A program made the position numbers and the translations under genes. 64,000 nt of DNA from positions 2,046,001 through 2,110,000 of the forward strand of contig NZ_CP022412.2 of the NCBI RefSeq assembly GCF_002222615.2. The letters are read 5' to 3'. Origin of the DNA: Bacteroides caccae (GTDB lineage Bacteria; Bacteroidota; Bacteroidia; Bacteroidales; Bacteroidaceae). This document shows, piece after piece, positions 1 to 8,280 of the stretch. The notes below the pieces were generated by a model, which did not search any database, was not told where the DNA came from, and saw only the letters and a program-made list of their open reading frames with translations. Each line of letters begins with the position of its first letter. Within the stretch, counting starts at the first letter, position 1.

Positions 1-3000
1 TACCGGAAACTTAAACTTAATCCACCTGTAAAATAGGGATCTCTTTGCCCTGAATAAACCAGGTAGGTGGTCGGGTCTATCAATCGGCTTCGTTGGTCAT
101 CCGGAATATCCAGAAGGTTGAATTGAGGTTCTCCGGTTTGTCCATTCAGACCGGCAAATGAGTATGACCAGAAACTACTAAGGGGATAACCTTGTTTGAG
201 TATGATATCCGAGCGTCCGTTCAGAAAATCACTAGCCTTGACTTCGATATCCGTATGCCCGCCCTCGTTCCAGTTTTTAGATGCATTCAGGCTGACACTT
301 AATGCATAGTCACGTTTTTGTATCGGAGTAAAAGTCAATGTATATTCGATACCTCTGTTGTGGATAATACCTCCGTTACGTTTCATAGAAGAAATTCCAT
401 ATTCATAAGGCAGGTCTAATTCGACAATCGCATTAGAGCGTCTTGTGTAATATTCCAGATTCATGTTGAACAGATTAAATAATTCCAGATCGATTCCGAA
501 ATTCCATGATTTGGTACGTTCCCAAGACAGAGTCGGGTTCGGAATCTGGGAAATAGTAGATTGATATCTATTGTATAGATCAGCTACTGTTCCTTGATTC
601 AGAATTAGATCCGGGCTAAGACGTGTGAGTGCATTTCCCTGAATACCATAAGTGCCGCGGAAGTTTAAGTTAGTTATCCAGCCCACATATTTTCTCATAA
701 ACCTTTCTTCTGAAGCCCTCCATGAGAAACCAAATGAGTAGGTTGGGTCAATACGATGATTGGTATCTTGTCCGAAGCGGTTGGATGCGTCATTACGTAC
801 ATTGGCATTTATTACATAGCGATTTTTGAATGAATAGGCCAGTGTGGCAAATACAGAGAAGAAATTATCTGTAGTATTAACTTTTCTCCAACCACCGTCA
901 TATATTCTTTGTAGAATGCCCCAACCGCTGTTTTGAGAACCGGTAATCGGTTCGAAAGCTTGTAAGGTGGTCGGGCTTGTGATGACTTCTCCTCTATCGG
1001 GAACATATCCCCATACCGTATTGTTGATTCCTTTGTTGGTAGTAGAACGCAATTCCATACCTATTAGTGCATTCAATCGGTTCTCATCATTAAAAGCCTT
1101 ACTGAATTGCAACTTGTTCTGTATGTTGTAAGAGTATTGATGTGTGTTGTTAGTAAACAATTCACCACCAAAAGGAAGTAAGGCGGCTTTGAATTCTTTA
1201 CTGGCTGGTGAAACCGAGTTAAAGTCATATCCGCGATAATTCTCGGCAATGTAAAATGTCCGTTCCGATTCCCATGCCTCGTTTGTACTATTATTATCCG
1301 AATATCCTCCGGTGAATTGATAAGTCAGCCAGTCTAGAATGTTCCATTTTAAGTCAAGTGAGGCGGACAGATAGCTGGATGCTGATTTTGAGCCGCTATT
1401 CTCCCGTTCATTAATGAAATTGTATGATAACGATCTTACTCCTTCATTATATGGATAGGAGGCTTTCATCTGATAATAGACATCAGGGTCTATTGAGCGG
1501 TTAGTGGTAGTGGCATATCCTAAAGGATTGACTCCTCCCGCAAATCCTTTATTCGTGTTTACACTTCCATTGATAGCTGCATTTATGGTTAGTTTCTGTA
1601 CCGGACGTATAGTGATAGCAAGACGGCCGGTCATGCGTTCACTATCATTTCCAATTTCTTGTCCTTCGCTTTTGGAATATCCCATAGAAGCCGAATAACT
1701 GTATTTGTTTGTTCCGCCGGAAACACTTAGATTGTGATTATGGCTGAAAGCGCGGCGGGTTAGTAGTTTGAACCAATCTGTGTTTTGTGTTTCCAAAACA
1801 TTCCGTTGGGCAAGGAACTCTTCAGAGGATATATCATGTGATAAATACATATTCAATAATCCTTCGTACGTGTACATTTGTTTGATAGGTTCAGCACTGT
1901 AAGGAGTTCCCCAGTTGAAAGCTTCTTGTGAGAACAGTACCCTTTCTTTTGAATTCATATAATTGAACTGATCGTAATTAGGTCGTGTTCCTATTATAAA
2001 ATTGGATGTGTAATTAACGCTTAAACGATCAGTAGTATTTTTTTTAGTGGTAATTTCAATGACACCATTAGATGCCTTTGAACCGTAAATAGCAGTTGCA
2101 GAAGCATCTTTTAGAATACTGATGCTTTCAATATCGGCCGGATTCAGCCAAGATATCTGGTTACCGATGATATTTTTTAAGTCATTGGTCATTAGAGAGG
2201 TCGCATCCAATTCTAATGGGTCCTCCTGAATAATTCCGTCTACTACCCATAACGGGTCCTGATTACCTAATAGTGTACTTGTACCACGAATCTGAATCTT
2301 GGGAGCAGTACCTACGCGGCTACTGGTATTGGTCACTACCATACCTGCCACACGTCCTTGTAACATTTGGTCAATAGTGGTATACGAAGGCATTATGATA
2401 TCCTTGGCTTTGACGGTAGTGATCGAACCTACCAGGTCACGTCGCTGGATGTTCTGATAACCGGTTACCACTACTTCGTCTATTTCTGTATTTGAGGAAT
2501 TGTTTAGAGTGACGTTGATGGTTCTCTTTCCTGTATATTTGACTGTTTTCTTTTCCATTCCGATGAACGAATAGGTCAATATTAGTCCTTCCTGTGCCGG
2601 AATGCTAAAGGTGTAGTGTCCGTCCAATCCGGCAATAGCTCCTTGCTTTGATCCTCGAACACTGACCGTAGCTCCCGGAAGTGCTTCACCGCTTGTGTCA
2701 CGTATCCAACCGCTAATAGTGATTTTGTCAGTTTTTCTTTTCTTGATAACGATAGCACTACCTGAAATTTCGTAAGTGAGATTAGTTCCTTCCAGGCATT
2801 CGTCCAAAATTTCGGTAATTGTTTTGTCTTTTGCTCTTACACTGATATCAGTAATGTTAGCGATATCTTCAGTTGCATACATAAAGATAAATTTTGTTCG
2901 ATTTTGCAGGTACCAGAGTACTGATTCTAAAGTCTCTTCTCTAAGATCAACCGATATTCTCTGGTTGTCTTGTGCCTGAATCATAAGTGAAGATAGAGAG

Positions 3001-3083
3001 AATACGCATAAAAAGCAGAGCTTGATAATATTTCTGCTCGTACGCGATATCCCTCTGAATAAGGAATGTGCTCGTCTTTTCAT
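1..3083 (-). CDS. SusC/RagA-type TonB-dependent receptor with STN domain (partial, C-terminus beyond left edge)
   Basis: This is an outer-membrane TonB-dependent importer of the SusC family. It begins at the ATG at 3083 and stays open to the window edge, about 1027 codons. After a signal peptide come an STN (secretin/TonB short N-terminal) domain at about residues 38-110, a carboxypeptidase-D-like domain at about 120-190, the TonB box/plug start DEVVVTGYQN near residue 198 and the plug motif YGSKASNGVIEITTKK. The edge residues FTGGLSLSF are typical of the last strands of SusC barrels, so little is missing. The STN domain implies signalling to the FecR anti-sigma and ECF sigma genes immediately upstream on the same strand. 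The partner SusD should lie beyond the window. The substrate is unknown. Confidence 0.93.
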   Translation of the reverse strand, partial: MKRRAHSLFRGISRTSRNIIKLCFLCVFSLSSLMIQAQDNQRISVDLREETLESVLWYLQNRTKFIFMYATEDIANITDISVRAKDKTITEILDECLEGTNLTYEISGSAIVIKKRKTDKITISGWIRDTSGEALPGATVSVRGSKQGAIAGLDGHYTFSIPAQEGLILTYSFIGMEKKTVKYTGKRTINVTLNNSSNTEIDEVVVTGYQNIQRRDLVGSITTVKAKDIIMPSYTTIDQMLQGRVAGMVVTNTSSRVGTAPKIQIRGTSTLLGNQDPLWVVDGIIQEDPLELDATSLMTNDLKNIIGNQISWLNPADIESISILKDASATAIYGSKASNGVIEITTKKNTTDRLSVNYTSNFIIGTRPNYDQFNYMNSKERVLFSQEAFNWGTPYSAEPIKQMYTYEGLLNMYLSHDISSEEFLAQRNVLETQNTDWFKLLTRRAFSHNHNLSVSGGTNKYSYSASMGYSKSEGQEIGNDSERMTGRLAITIRPVQKLTINAAINGSVNTNKGFAGGVNPLGYATTTNRSIDPDVYYQMKASYPYNEGVRSLSYNFINERENSGSKSASSYLSASLDLKWNILDWLTYQFTGGYSDNNSTNEAWESERTFYIAENYRGYDFNSVSPASKEFKAALLPFGGELFTNNTHQYSYNIQNKLQFSKAFNDENRLNALIGMELRSTTNKGINNTVWGYVPDRGEVITSPTTLQAFEPITGSQNSGWGILQRIYDGGWRKVNTTDNFFSVFATLAYSFKNRYVINANVRNDASNRFGQDTNHRIDPTYSFGFSWRASEERFMRKYVGWITNLNFRGTYGIQGNALTRLSPDLILNQGTVADLYNRYQSTISQIPNPTLSWERTKSWNFGIDLELFNLFNMNLEYYTRRSNAIVELDLPYEYGISSMKRNGGIIHNRGIEYTLTFTPIQKRDYALSVSLNASKNWNEGGHTDIEVKASDFLNGRSDIILKQGYPLSSFWSYSFAGLNGQTGEPQFNLLDIPDDQRSRLIDPTTYLVYSGQRDPYFTGGLSLSFR

Positions 3084-3109
3084 AAGCGTTAGTTATAATG
3101 TATTAGTAA

Positions 3110-4270
3110 TTATTTATAAGAGATATGCAGAACGCCTTCTCTTTGTTTTATATCTACCAGGTTCAGTTCTTTTATCATGTCAATAATCGGATTCATATTT
3201 GCATATCGATTAAGATAGGCTCCAATTTTTACTTGTTTGACAGCATCATCTTCAAATGTGTATTTGAATCCATACCATTTAGAAAGATATGACATGACAC
3301 TCTCAAGAGGGATATTTTTGAATATGAATGAACCGGATTCCCAAGATGTGTATAATTCTGTATTTACATTGGTTACAGTATTTCTTTTGGAATTCTTGTC
3401 AAAAATGAAATGTTGGTTGGGAGTTAATTCGAAATCTTCGTTTTTACTTTTAATTTTTATAGATCCATTAATAAGTGTAGTGCTTTCAATATTCTCGTCT
3501 GGATAGGCTCTGACATTGAAAGTTGTTCCTGTCACTTGAATAGAGGTATATGGTGTTTGGACAATAAATGGATGTTCACTGTCTGGAGCAACATCGAAAT
3601 ATGCTTCTCCTTTGATTTGGACAATACGTTGTTCGTTACTGAAGCATACAGGATATATCAATTGGGATTCTGCGTTTAAATGTACTTTCGTTCCATCTGA
3701 CAAGGTTATGTGACATTCCATTCCATGTAGTGTTTGCAGGGTGTTTTTGATTTCTTTTATTTGAGGTTTATTGGTAGGCATTTGATAATTGATACCTTTG
3801 GAATCAATGATAAACATCTTGCTTGTCCCTTCTGGTAAAGCTCCTTCCGGAATTTTGAATGTAGTGCCGTTACTTAATGTAACTTCTCCGCCATGTGTGC
3901 CGGGATTGATTTCGCTAATCGGTTCTTCAGATATCCATTTATATATAGGATAGGAAACCGGTATCATGAGTAGTAAGATAAGGGCTGCATATCTCATACT
4001 TCTTTTCCACAGAAAAAGGTTAGGTGCCTTTTCTCCATTTAACAGAGGATAAATCTTTTCCCATGCTTTTTGTGAGGAAAAGCTCTTTATCAACAGTGAG
4101 TGTTCTTCATATGTCCTCTGATTTAATATCCGGTCGGCTATCTTTTGATGTTCCGGATTCTCATTAATCCATTTATGGTAACTCTCATTCTCTTCCAAGG
4201 TTGACGAATGAGTGAATATGGAGGCTAATACTTTAGCAATCTTAAATTTTTCTTTAAATGATTCCATCAT
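3110..4270 (-). CDS. FecR-family anti-sigma factor with DUF4974 C-terminal domain
   Basis: This is an inner-membrane anti-sigma factor that would relay occupancy of the neighbouring STN-containing SusC receptor to the ECF sigma factor. A cytoplasmic N-terminal part is followed by one membrane helix (ALILLLMIPVSYPIYKWI, about residues 93-113), the periplasmic FecR domain (LSDGTKVHLNAESQLIYP) and a C-terminal DUF4974 domain starting near FKNIPLESVMSYLSKWYGF. The frame is open up to 4324, but the tandem ATGs at 4270 and 4267 give a more usual N-terminus (MMESFKEKF), so 4270 is chosen. It lies between the sigma gene and the receptor, in the usual order sigma, anti-sigma, susC. Confidence 0.9.
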   Translation of the reverse strand: MMESFKEKFKIAKVLASIFTHSSTLEENESYHKWINENPEHQKIADRILNQRTYEEHSLLIKSFSSQKAWEKIYPLLNGEKAPNLFLWKRSMRYAALILLLMIPVSYPIYKWISEEPISEINPGTHGGEVTLSNGTTFKIPEGALPEGTSKMFIIDSKGINYQMPTNKPQIKEIKNTLQTLHGMECHITLSDGTKVHLNAESQLIYPVCFSNEQRIVQIKGEAYFDVAPDSEHPFIVQTPYTSIQVTGTTFNVRAYPDENIESTTLINGSIKIKSKNEDFELTPNQHFIFDKNSKRNTVTNVNTELYTSWESGSFIFKNIPLESVMSYLSKWYGFKYTFEDDAVKQVKIGAYLNRYANMNPIIDMIKELNLVDIKQREGVLHISYK

Positions 4271-4333
4271 TTTTTCAATTGGTTCGTATATAAAACAATC
4301 CAAATGAAAAAATGGGGTAATCAAAAAGTTACT

Positions 4334-4888
4334 TTATTTGCATAGAAAAAGACATAAGATGTAATTAATTCCTTTTAGGCTTTCTCGGAGTTTGCGATAA
4401 GCTATTTTTTTTAACTTATGGACAGTTCCTTCTGAGATTTGCAATTTGTCAGCAATTTCATTGTTTTTTAACCCTTTCATTGAATATAAGATGATATTCC
4501 GCATTTGAGTAGGTAATTCTTCTACCGCTTTGCGAACAATGCGAAATGTTTCTTGCTCAATAATCTCAGCTTCAAATCCATTGTCATATTCTTCTTTTCC
4601 GTGAAAAAAAGGAATATCTAGTTGTGCGTGTTTGAGGTAATTCAAACATTTATTTCGAGTGACAGTATAAAGGAAACTTTTTACTTTCAAGATATCGTTG
4701 AAGTCTTCTTTTCGTTCCCAATAAGCCAACAATGCGTCTTGAACAATATCTTTGCAGACTTCTTTATCTTCAACATAGTGAAATGAGAAAACGCAAAGAA
4801 TAGGGTAGTAGTCATCAAATAGCTTTTTGAAAGCTTGTTTGTTACCACGCTTGATGTCTGCAATTATATTTTCTATATGTGTGTTCAC
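4334..4888 (-). CDS. ECF-type RNA polymerase sigma factor
   Basis: This 184-residue protein is an extracytoplasmic-function sigma factor that probably activates the downstream receptor operon. Region 2 is seen at about residues 25-65 (FDDYYPILCVFSFHYVEDKE, then VQDALLAYWE). Region 4 is at about 125-170, with the helix-turn-helix NNEIADKLQISEGTVHKLKK. It is followed on the same strand by the FecR anti-sigma gene and the STN-containing SusC gene, the standard trans-envelope signalling cassette of Bacteroides. It starts only about 35 nt after the stop of the Crp-like regulator, so read-through from that gene is possible. Confidence 0.92.
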   Translation of the reverse strand: MNTHIENIIADIKRGNKQAFKKLFDDYYPILCVFSFHYVEDKEVCKDIVQDALLAYWERKEDFNDILKVKSFLYTVTRNKCLNYLKHAQLDIPFFHGKEEYDNGFEAEIIEQETFRIVRKAVEELPTQMRNIILYSMKGLKNNEIADKLQISEGTVHKLKKIAYRKLRESLKGINYILCLFLCK

Positions 4889-4923
4889 TGTTTAAAGCGG
4901 CGCAATTGGCATAAAAGAGTTTT

Positions 4924-5625
4924 TTATCCAATTTTGCTTATTTTCTTCAGCTTTTCTTCTTCGATGATTTTTATCTTTCTTCCGTCAATTGTGATTAATC
5001 GTTCTGCAGCGAATTGAGATAATGTACGAATGGCATTTGAAGTCGTCATATTCGATAAATTAGCCAAATCTTCGCGTGAAAGATAAATGCTTAGGGTAGA
5101 ACCGTCTTCTTCCAGCCCGTAGCTCTCTTTCAGGAACATCAACGATTCAGCCAGACGTCCGCGGATATGTTTCTGTGTCAGGTTGACGGTACGTTCGTCG
5201 GAGATACCGAGGTCAATAGAAAGTTGGCGGATAAAGAACATGGCCAGATCGTTATTCTGAGCAACCAAGGTGGTGATAGCACTCATAGGAATCAGACAGA
5301 CAACGGAAGGTTCAAAAGCAGCTGCAGCGGTAACGAAGTCCTGTTTCGCAAAGTAGGCGCGGTACGCAAAATATTCCCGCGGTTTGATCATGCGAATAAT
5401 CTGACTTCTTCCTCCTACACCATCTTTGAAGATTTTTACTTTGCCACTGATGAGACACATCAAATGAGAGGGGGTTTCTCCTTCACAATAAATGGTTTCA
5501 TTCTTTTTGTAGGTCTGTATCGTATAATTATTCATCAGAAACTCCTTTTGCTCATTGTTTAAAGGAGCTAACATGTCGGATAACGGTTCCGAAATATCTA
5601 TGTCTGACATATTCATTTTTACCAT
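4924..5625 (-). CDS. Crp/Fnr-family transcriptional regulator
   Basis: This cytoplasmic transcription factor has an N-terminal cyclic-nucleotide-binding-type beta-roll (about residues 25-140, including YKKNETIYCEGETPSHLMCL) and a C-terminal Crp winged helix-turn-helix (about 165-225, LSREDLANLSNMTTSNAIRTL). There are three in-frame ATGs, at 5625, 5616 and 5610; the shorter forms MNMSDI or MSDI are equally plausible. A TACTTTTG -7 element precedes it. Its position beside glutamine synthetase resembles the genomic setting I recall for the B. thetaiotaomicron carbohydrate-utilisation regulator Cur (BT4338); that identity is from memory and uncertain. The binding site and effector cannot be read from the sequence. 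Confidence 0.9.
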   Translation of the reverse strand: MVKMNMSDIDISEPLSDMLAPLNNEQKEFLMNNYTIQTYKKNETIYCEGETPSHLMCLISGKVKIFKDGVGGRSQIIRMIKPREYFAYRAYFAKQDFVTAAAAFEPSVVCLIPMSAITTLVAQNNDLAMFFIRQLSIDLGISDERTVNLTQKHIRGRLAESLMFLKESYGLEEDGSTLSIYLSREDLANLSNMTTSNAIRTLSQFAAERLITIDGRKIKIIEEEKLKKISKIG

Positions 5626-5653
5626 GGGTGCTACAAAACTGTGTTATACAGCA

Positions 5654-5661
5654 CAAAAGTA
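5654..5661 (-). promoter_or_regulatory. Probable -7 element (TACTTTTG) for the Crp-like gene
   Basis: The minus strand reads TACTTTTG, matching the Bacteroides TAnnTTTG -7 consensus, about 29 nt before the most upstream ATG of the Crp-like regulator. No clear -33 box was identified. Confidence 0.55.
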
Positions 5662-5691
5662 AAAATAAAAAATGAGAAAATGAACGAATCT

Positions 5692-5732
5692 ATAAAAAGA
5701 TTGCACAAAAGCGGTAGCTTTCGTGCAATCTT
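5692..5732 (-). terminator. Intrinsic terminator of the glutamine synthetase gene
   Basis: On the minus strand GATTGCACGAAAGC pairs with GCTTTTGTGCAATC around a short loop (one G-T pair) and is followed by TTTTTAT. It begins 10 bases after the glutamine synthetase stop and precedes the Crp-like gene, so it separates the two transcription units. Confidence 0.85.
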
Positions 5733-5741
5733 GAAAACATT

Positions 5742-7931
5742 TTATTTAGTAAATAACAGTTCCCTATACTTCGGTAGAGGCCATATTTCATCGTCTACTT
5801 CCATTTCTAAATGGTCGATGTGATCTCGTATCTGGTCGAGATACGGACGCACTTTATCTTCGTATGCAAATGCTCTTTCCTTGTAGTTTTCAAGGTGGTT
5901 GGCTACTTTTCGCGCTTCGGTCATTTCACGGACCAGTATTTTAATGGAGGTCACCCGGTGGGAGATCTCACGAATCAACTCTTTACGGTCGGCGCTCAAC
6001 ACTTCGTATTCTTCGGCAGAGAAGATTTCCTTCATTCCGCGAAGATTTTCGAGCAGGCGATTCTGATAAGCCACGGCAGTCGGCACGATGTGGTTGATAG
6101 CGAGGTCGCCCAATACACGGCCTTCAATCTGAACCTTCATGGTGTATTTCTCCAATTCCACTTCCAAACGGCTGTTCAACTCCGTTTCGTTGAAAATGCG
6201 TTCGCCGATAAGTACGGATTTGGATTGATTGTCAACGTAGTGCATCAGAGCTTCCGGGACGTGGCAGATGTTGGTCAGTCCGCGGCGTGCAGCTTCCTGT
6301 TTCCATTCTTCGGAATAGCCGTCGCCTTCGAAACGGATCGGTTCGGAAGCGATGATTGTCTCTTTCAGCAGACGGAAGATAGCTTCGTCTTTGCCTACTC
6401 CTTCCTCCATAAGCTTTTCCACCGATGCGCGGAATTCGTTCAACTGGTTTGCCATGGCAGCGTTGATAGCAATCATAGCGGCGGCACAGTTGGAAGAAGA
6501 ACCTGCGGCACGGAACTCAAACCGGTTTCCGGTGAAGGCGAAAGGGGAGGTACGGTTACGGTCGGTTGTGTCGAGCAGAATTTCGGGTATACGTCCGATA
6601 CCCAGTTTCAGCGTTGTCTTTTCTTCCGGGGTCATTTTCTCGTTTCCCACCTGGCGTACAATTTCGTCAAGAGTTGCCGAAAGTTGTGAACCCAGAAAGC
6701 AGGAAAGAATAGCGGGAGGAGCTTCGTTGGCTCCCAGGCGGTGACTGTTGCTGGCACTCATAATAGAAGCACGCAATAGATTCTGGTTCTTATAAACCAT
6801 CATCAGCACATTCACCAGGAAAGTAAGGAATAGCATATTTCCTTTCGGATTCTTGCCTGGTGCAAACAGGTTGACGCCTGTGTCGGTACAAAGCGACCAG
6901 TTGTTGTGCTTGCCCGAACCGTTCACGCCACTATAAGGTTTCTCGTGCAGAAGCACGTTGAAGTGATGCTTGCGAGCAATACGTTTCATCAAGTCCATGA
7001 CAAGCTGGTTGTGGTCGTTTGCCAGATTACAGTTTTCGAAGATAGGAGCCAGTTCGAACTGGTTGGGTGCTACCTCGTTATGACGTGTCTTGGCGGGAAT
7101 ACCCAGTTTGTGGCATTCGATTTCGAGTTCTTTCATAAATGCCGTGACGCGTGGAGGGATAGAGCCGAAATAGTGGTCTTCCAACTGTTGATCTTTAGCG
7201 GAAGAATGTCCCATAAGTGTCCGTCCTGTCAGGCAGAGGTCGGGACGTGCATTATATAAGGAGGAGTCAACAAGGAAATATTCCTGTTCCCAGCCCAGGT
7301 TTGTATATACACGAGTGATGTTTTTGTCGAATAGCTGGCAAACTTCCGTAGCAGCTTTGTCTACGGCAGCGAGTGCTTTCAGCAATGGAGTTTTGTAATC
7401 CAATGCTTCGCCTGTGTAAGAAATAAAAATCGTGGGAATACAGAGAGTTGTGTCTACAACGAATGCCGGAGAAGAAACATCCCATGCCGTATAGCCGCGA
7501 GCTTCGAAAGTATTGCGGATGCCACCGTTGGGAAAAGAAGAAGCATCCGGTTCCTGCTGGATAAGCAGTTTGCCGGAGAAGCGTTCGATGACTTCACCGT
7601 CTTCACCGAACTCGATAAAGCCGTCATGCTTTTCGGCTGTTCCGTCCGTCAGGGGTTGGAACCAATGGGTGTAGTGAGTAACGTTGAGCGACTTCGCCCA
7701 GCTTTTCATGCCGTTGGCAATCAGGTCGGCTATTTCACGGTTGATAGGTGTACCTTTTTCGATAGCGTCGATTACCGCTTTATAAGCTTCTTTGGGAAGA
7801 TACTCTTGCATCTTCTTGCGGTCGAACACATGGCTGCCATAATAATCAGAGAGTTTGTTGGAAGGAGCGGTCACTTCCAAAGGTTTCCGGTTGGAAAGCT
7901 CTTGCAGAGCAAAAAAACGCATTTTTGACAT
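5742..7931 (-). CDS. glnN: Glutamine synthetase type III
   Basis: This enzyme condenses glutamate and ammonia to glutamine with ATP in the cytoplasm, a main route of nitrogen assimilation. The 729-residue length and the motifs KTRHNEVAPNQFELAPIF, SGVNGSGKHNNWSL and RNRTSPFAFTGNRFEFRAAG identify the large GS-III class typical of Bacteroides rather than GS-I or GS-II. The frame is open to 7964, but the ATG at 7931 gives MSKMRFFALQELSNRKP, the usual family start, and sits downstream of a good -7 element. It is monocistronic, with a strong terminator after it. Two TACCCCT-type dyads over and upstream of the promoter suggest dedicated transcriptional control. Confidence 0.97.
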   Translation of the reverse strand: MSKMRFFALQELSNRKPLEVTAPSNKLSDYYGSHVFDRKKMQEYLPKEAYKAVIDAIEKGTPINREIADLIANGMKSWAKSLNVTHYTHWFQPLTDGTAEKHDGFIEFGEDGEVIERFSGKLLIQQEPDASSFPNGGIRNTFEARGYTAWDVSSPAFVVDTTLCIPTIFISYTGEALDYKTPLLKALAAVDKAATEVCQLFDKNITRVYTNLGWEQEYFLVDSSLYNARPDLCLTGRTLMGHSSAKDQQLEDHYFGSIPPRVTAFMKELEIECHKLGIPAKTRHNEVAPNQFELAPIFENCNLANDHNQLVMDLMKRIARKHHFNVLLHEKPYSGVNGSGKHNNWSLCTDTGVNLFAPGKNPKGNMLFLTFLVNVLMMVYKNQNLLRASIMSASNSHRLGANEAPPAILSCFLGSQLSATLDEIVRQVGNEKMTPEEKTTLKLGIGRIPEILLDTTDRNRTSPFAFTGNRFEFRAAGSSSNCAAAMIAINAAMANQLNEFRASVEKLMEEGVGKDEAIFRLLKETIIASEPIRFEGDGYSEEWKQEAARRGLTNICHVPEALMHYVDNQSKSVLIGERIFNETELNSRLEVELEKYTMKVQIEGRVLGDLAINHIVPTAVAYQNRLLENLRGMKEIFSAEEYEVLSADRKELIREISHRVTSIKILVREMTEARKVANHLENYKERAFAYEDKVRPYLDQIRDHIDHLEMEVDDEIWPLPKYRELLFTK

Positions 7932-7961
7932 AAATAGTCTACTTTTATTGGTTGCTGGGCG

Positions 7962-7969
7962 CAAAATTA
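7962..7969 (-). promoter_or_regulatory. glnN promoter -7 element (TAATTTTG)
   Basis: The minus strand reads TATAATTTTGCG, a perfect TAnnTTTG -7 box, 31 nt before the chosen start codon. The -33 region falls at the edge of the first dyad (7987-8008), so a protein bound there should affect polymerase directly. Confidence 0.75.
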
Positions 7970-7986
7970 TATGTTTTTTCTGAAAG

Positions 7987-8060
7987 TACCCCTGTTTTTG
8001 TAGGGGTATTTTTGAAAATAAGTGTGTTTTTTGAGAAATACCCCTACTTTTTTGTGGGGA
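7987..8060. promoter_or_regulatory. Paired dyad operators upstream of glnN
   Basis: Copy 1 (7987-8008) is a perfect 7-bp dyad, TACCCCT and AGGGGTA, separated by 8 bases. Copy 2 (8039-8060) starts with the same TACCCCT and has an imperfect right arm (GTGGGGA). They match at 16 of 22 positions. Their centres are 52 bp apart, close to five helical turns, so two dimers would sit on the same face of the DNA. Copy 1 overlaps the -33 region of the glnN promoter. A nitrogen-responsive regulator is an inference. Confidence 0.6.
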
Positions 8061-8263
8061 AGGTAGACTTTTTTCTTGTATTTTATAAAATATAGAAGGA
8101 GATGATACTAATTGAAACTTTAGTTTTATAAGTTTGCTGTTGGTTCAAAGCAAGTTTATTATTGGGCAACAGGAAGTTTGTTATTAGTAGATAAGCTGAT
8201 AACAACTATTAATTGATAACTCTTTTTAGTGACACATTGCCTTTGCTTTTCGATATTCTTTTC
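8061..8263. other. Divergent intergenic region between glnN and the DUF5686 gene, with a weak 22-bp periodic array
   Basis: This AT-rich stretch holds no gene. Three copies of AAGTTT begin at 8130, 8152 and 8174, exactly 22 bp apart, with partly conserved flanks (TTGG about 10-14 bases in, in the first two copies). This matches the spacing of the clearer arrays elsewhere in the window but is the weakest of them. Confidence 0.45.
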
Positions 8264-8271
8264 TATATTTG
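8242..8271 (+). promoter_or_regulatory. Promoter of the DUF5686 gene (TTTG ... TATATTTG)
   Basis: A TTTG at 8242-8245 and TATATTTG at 8264-8271 are 18 bases apart, matching the Bacteroides -33/-7 arrangement. Transcription should begin only a few bases before the ATG at 8281, leaving almost no leader. Confidence 0.65.
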
Positions 8272-8280
8272 CCTACGTTA

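Noticed and set aside
5811..6689. A 292-codon plus-strand frame inside glutamine synthetase
   Set aside because: It is antisense to a complete, motif-bearing enzyme; no recognisable domain.
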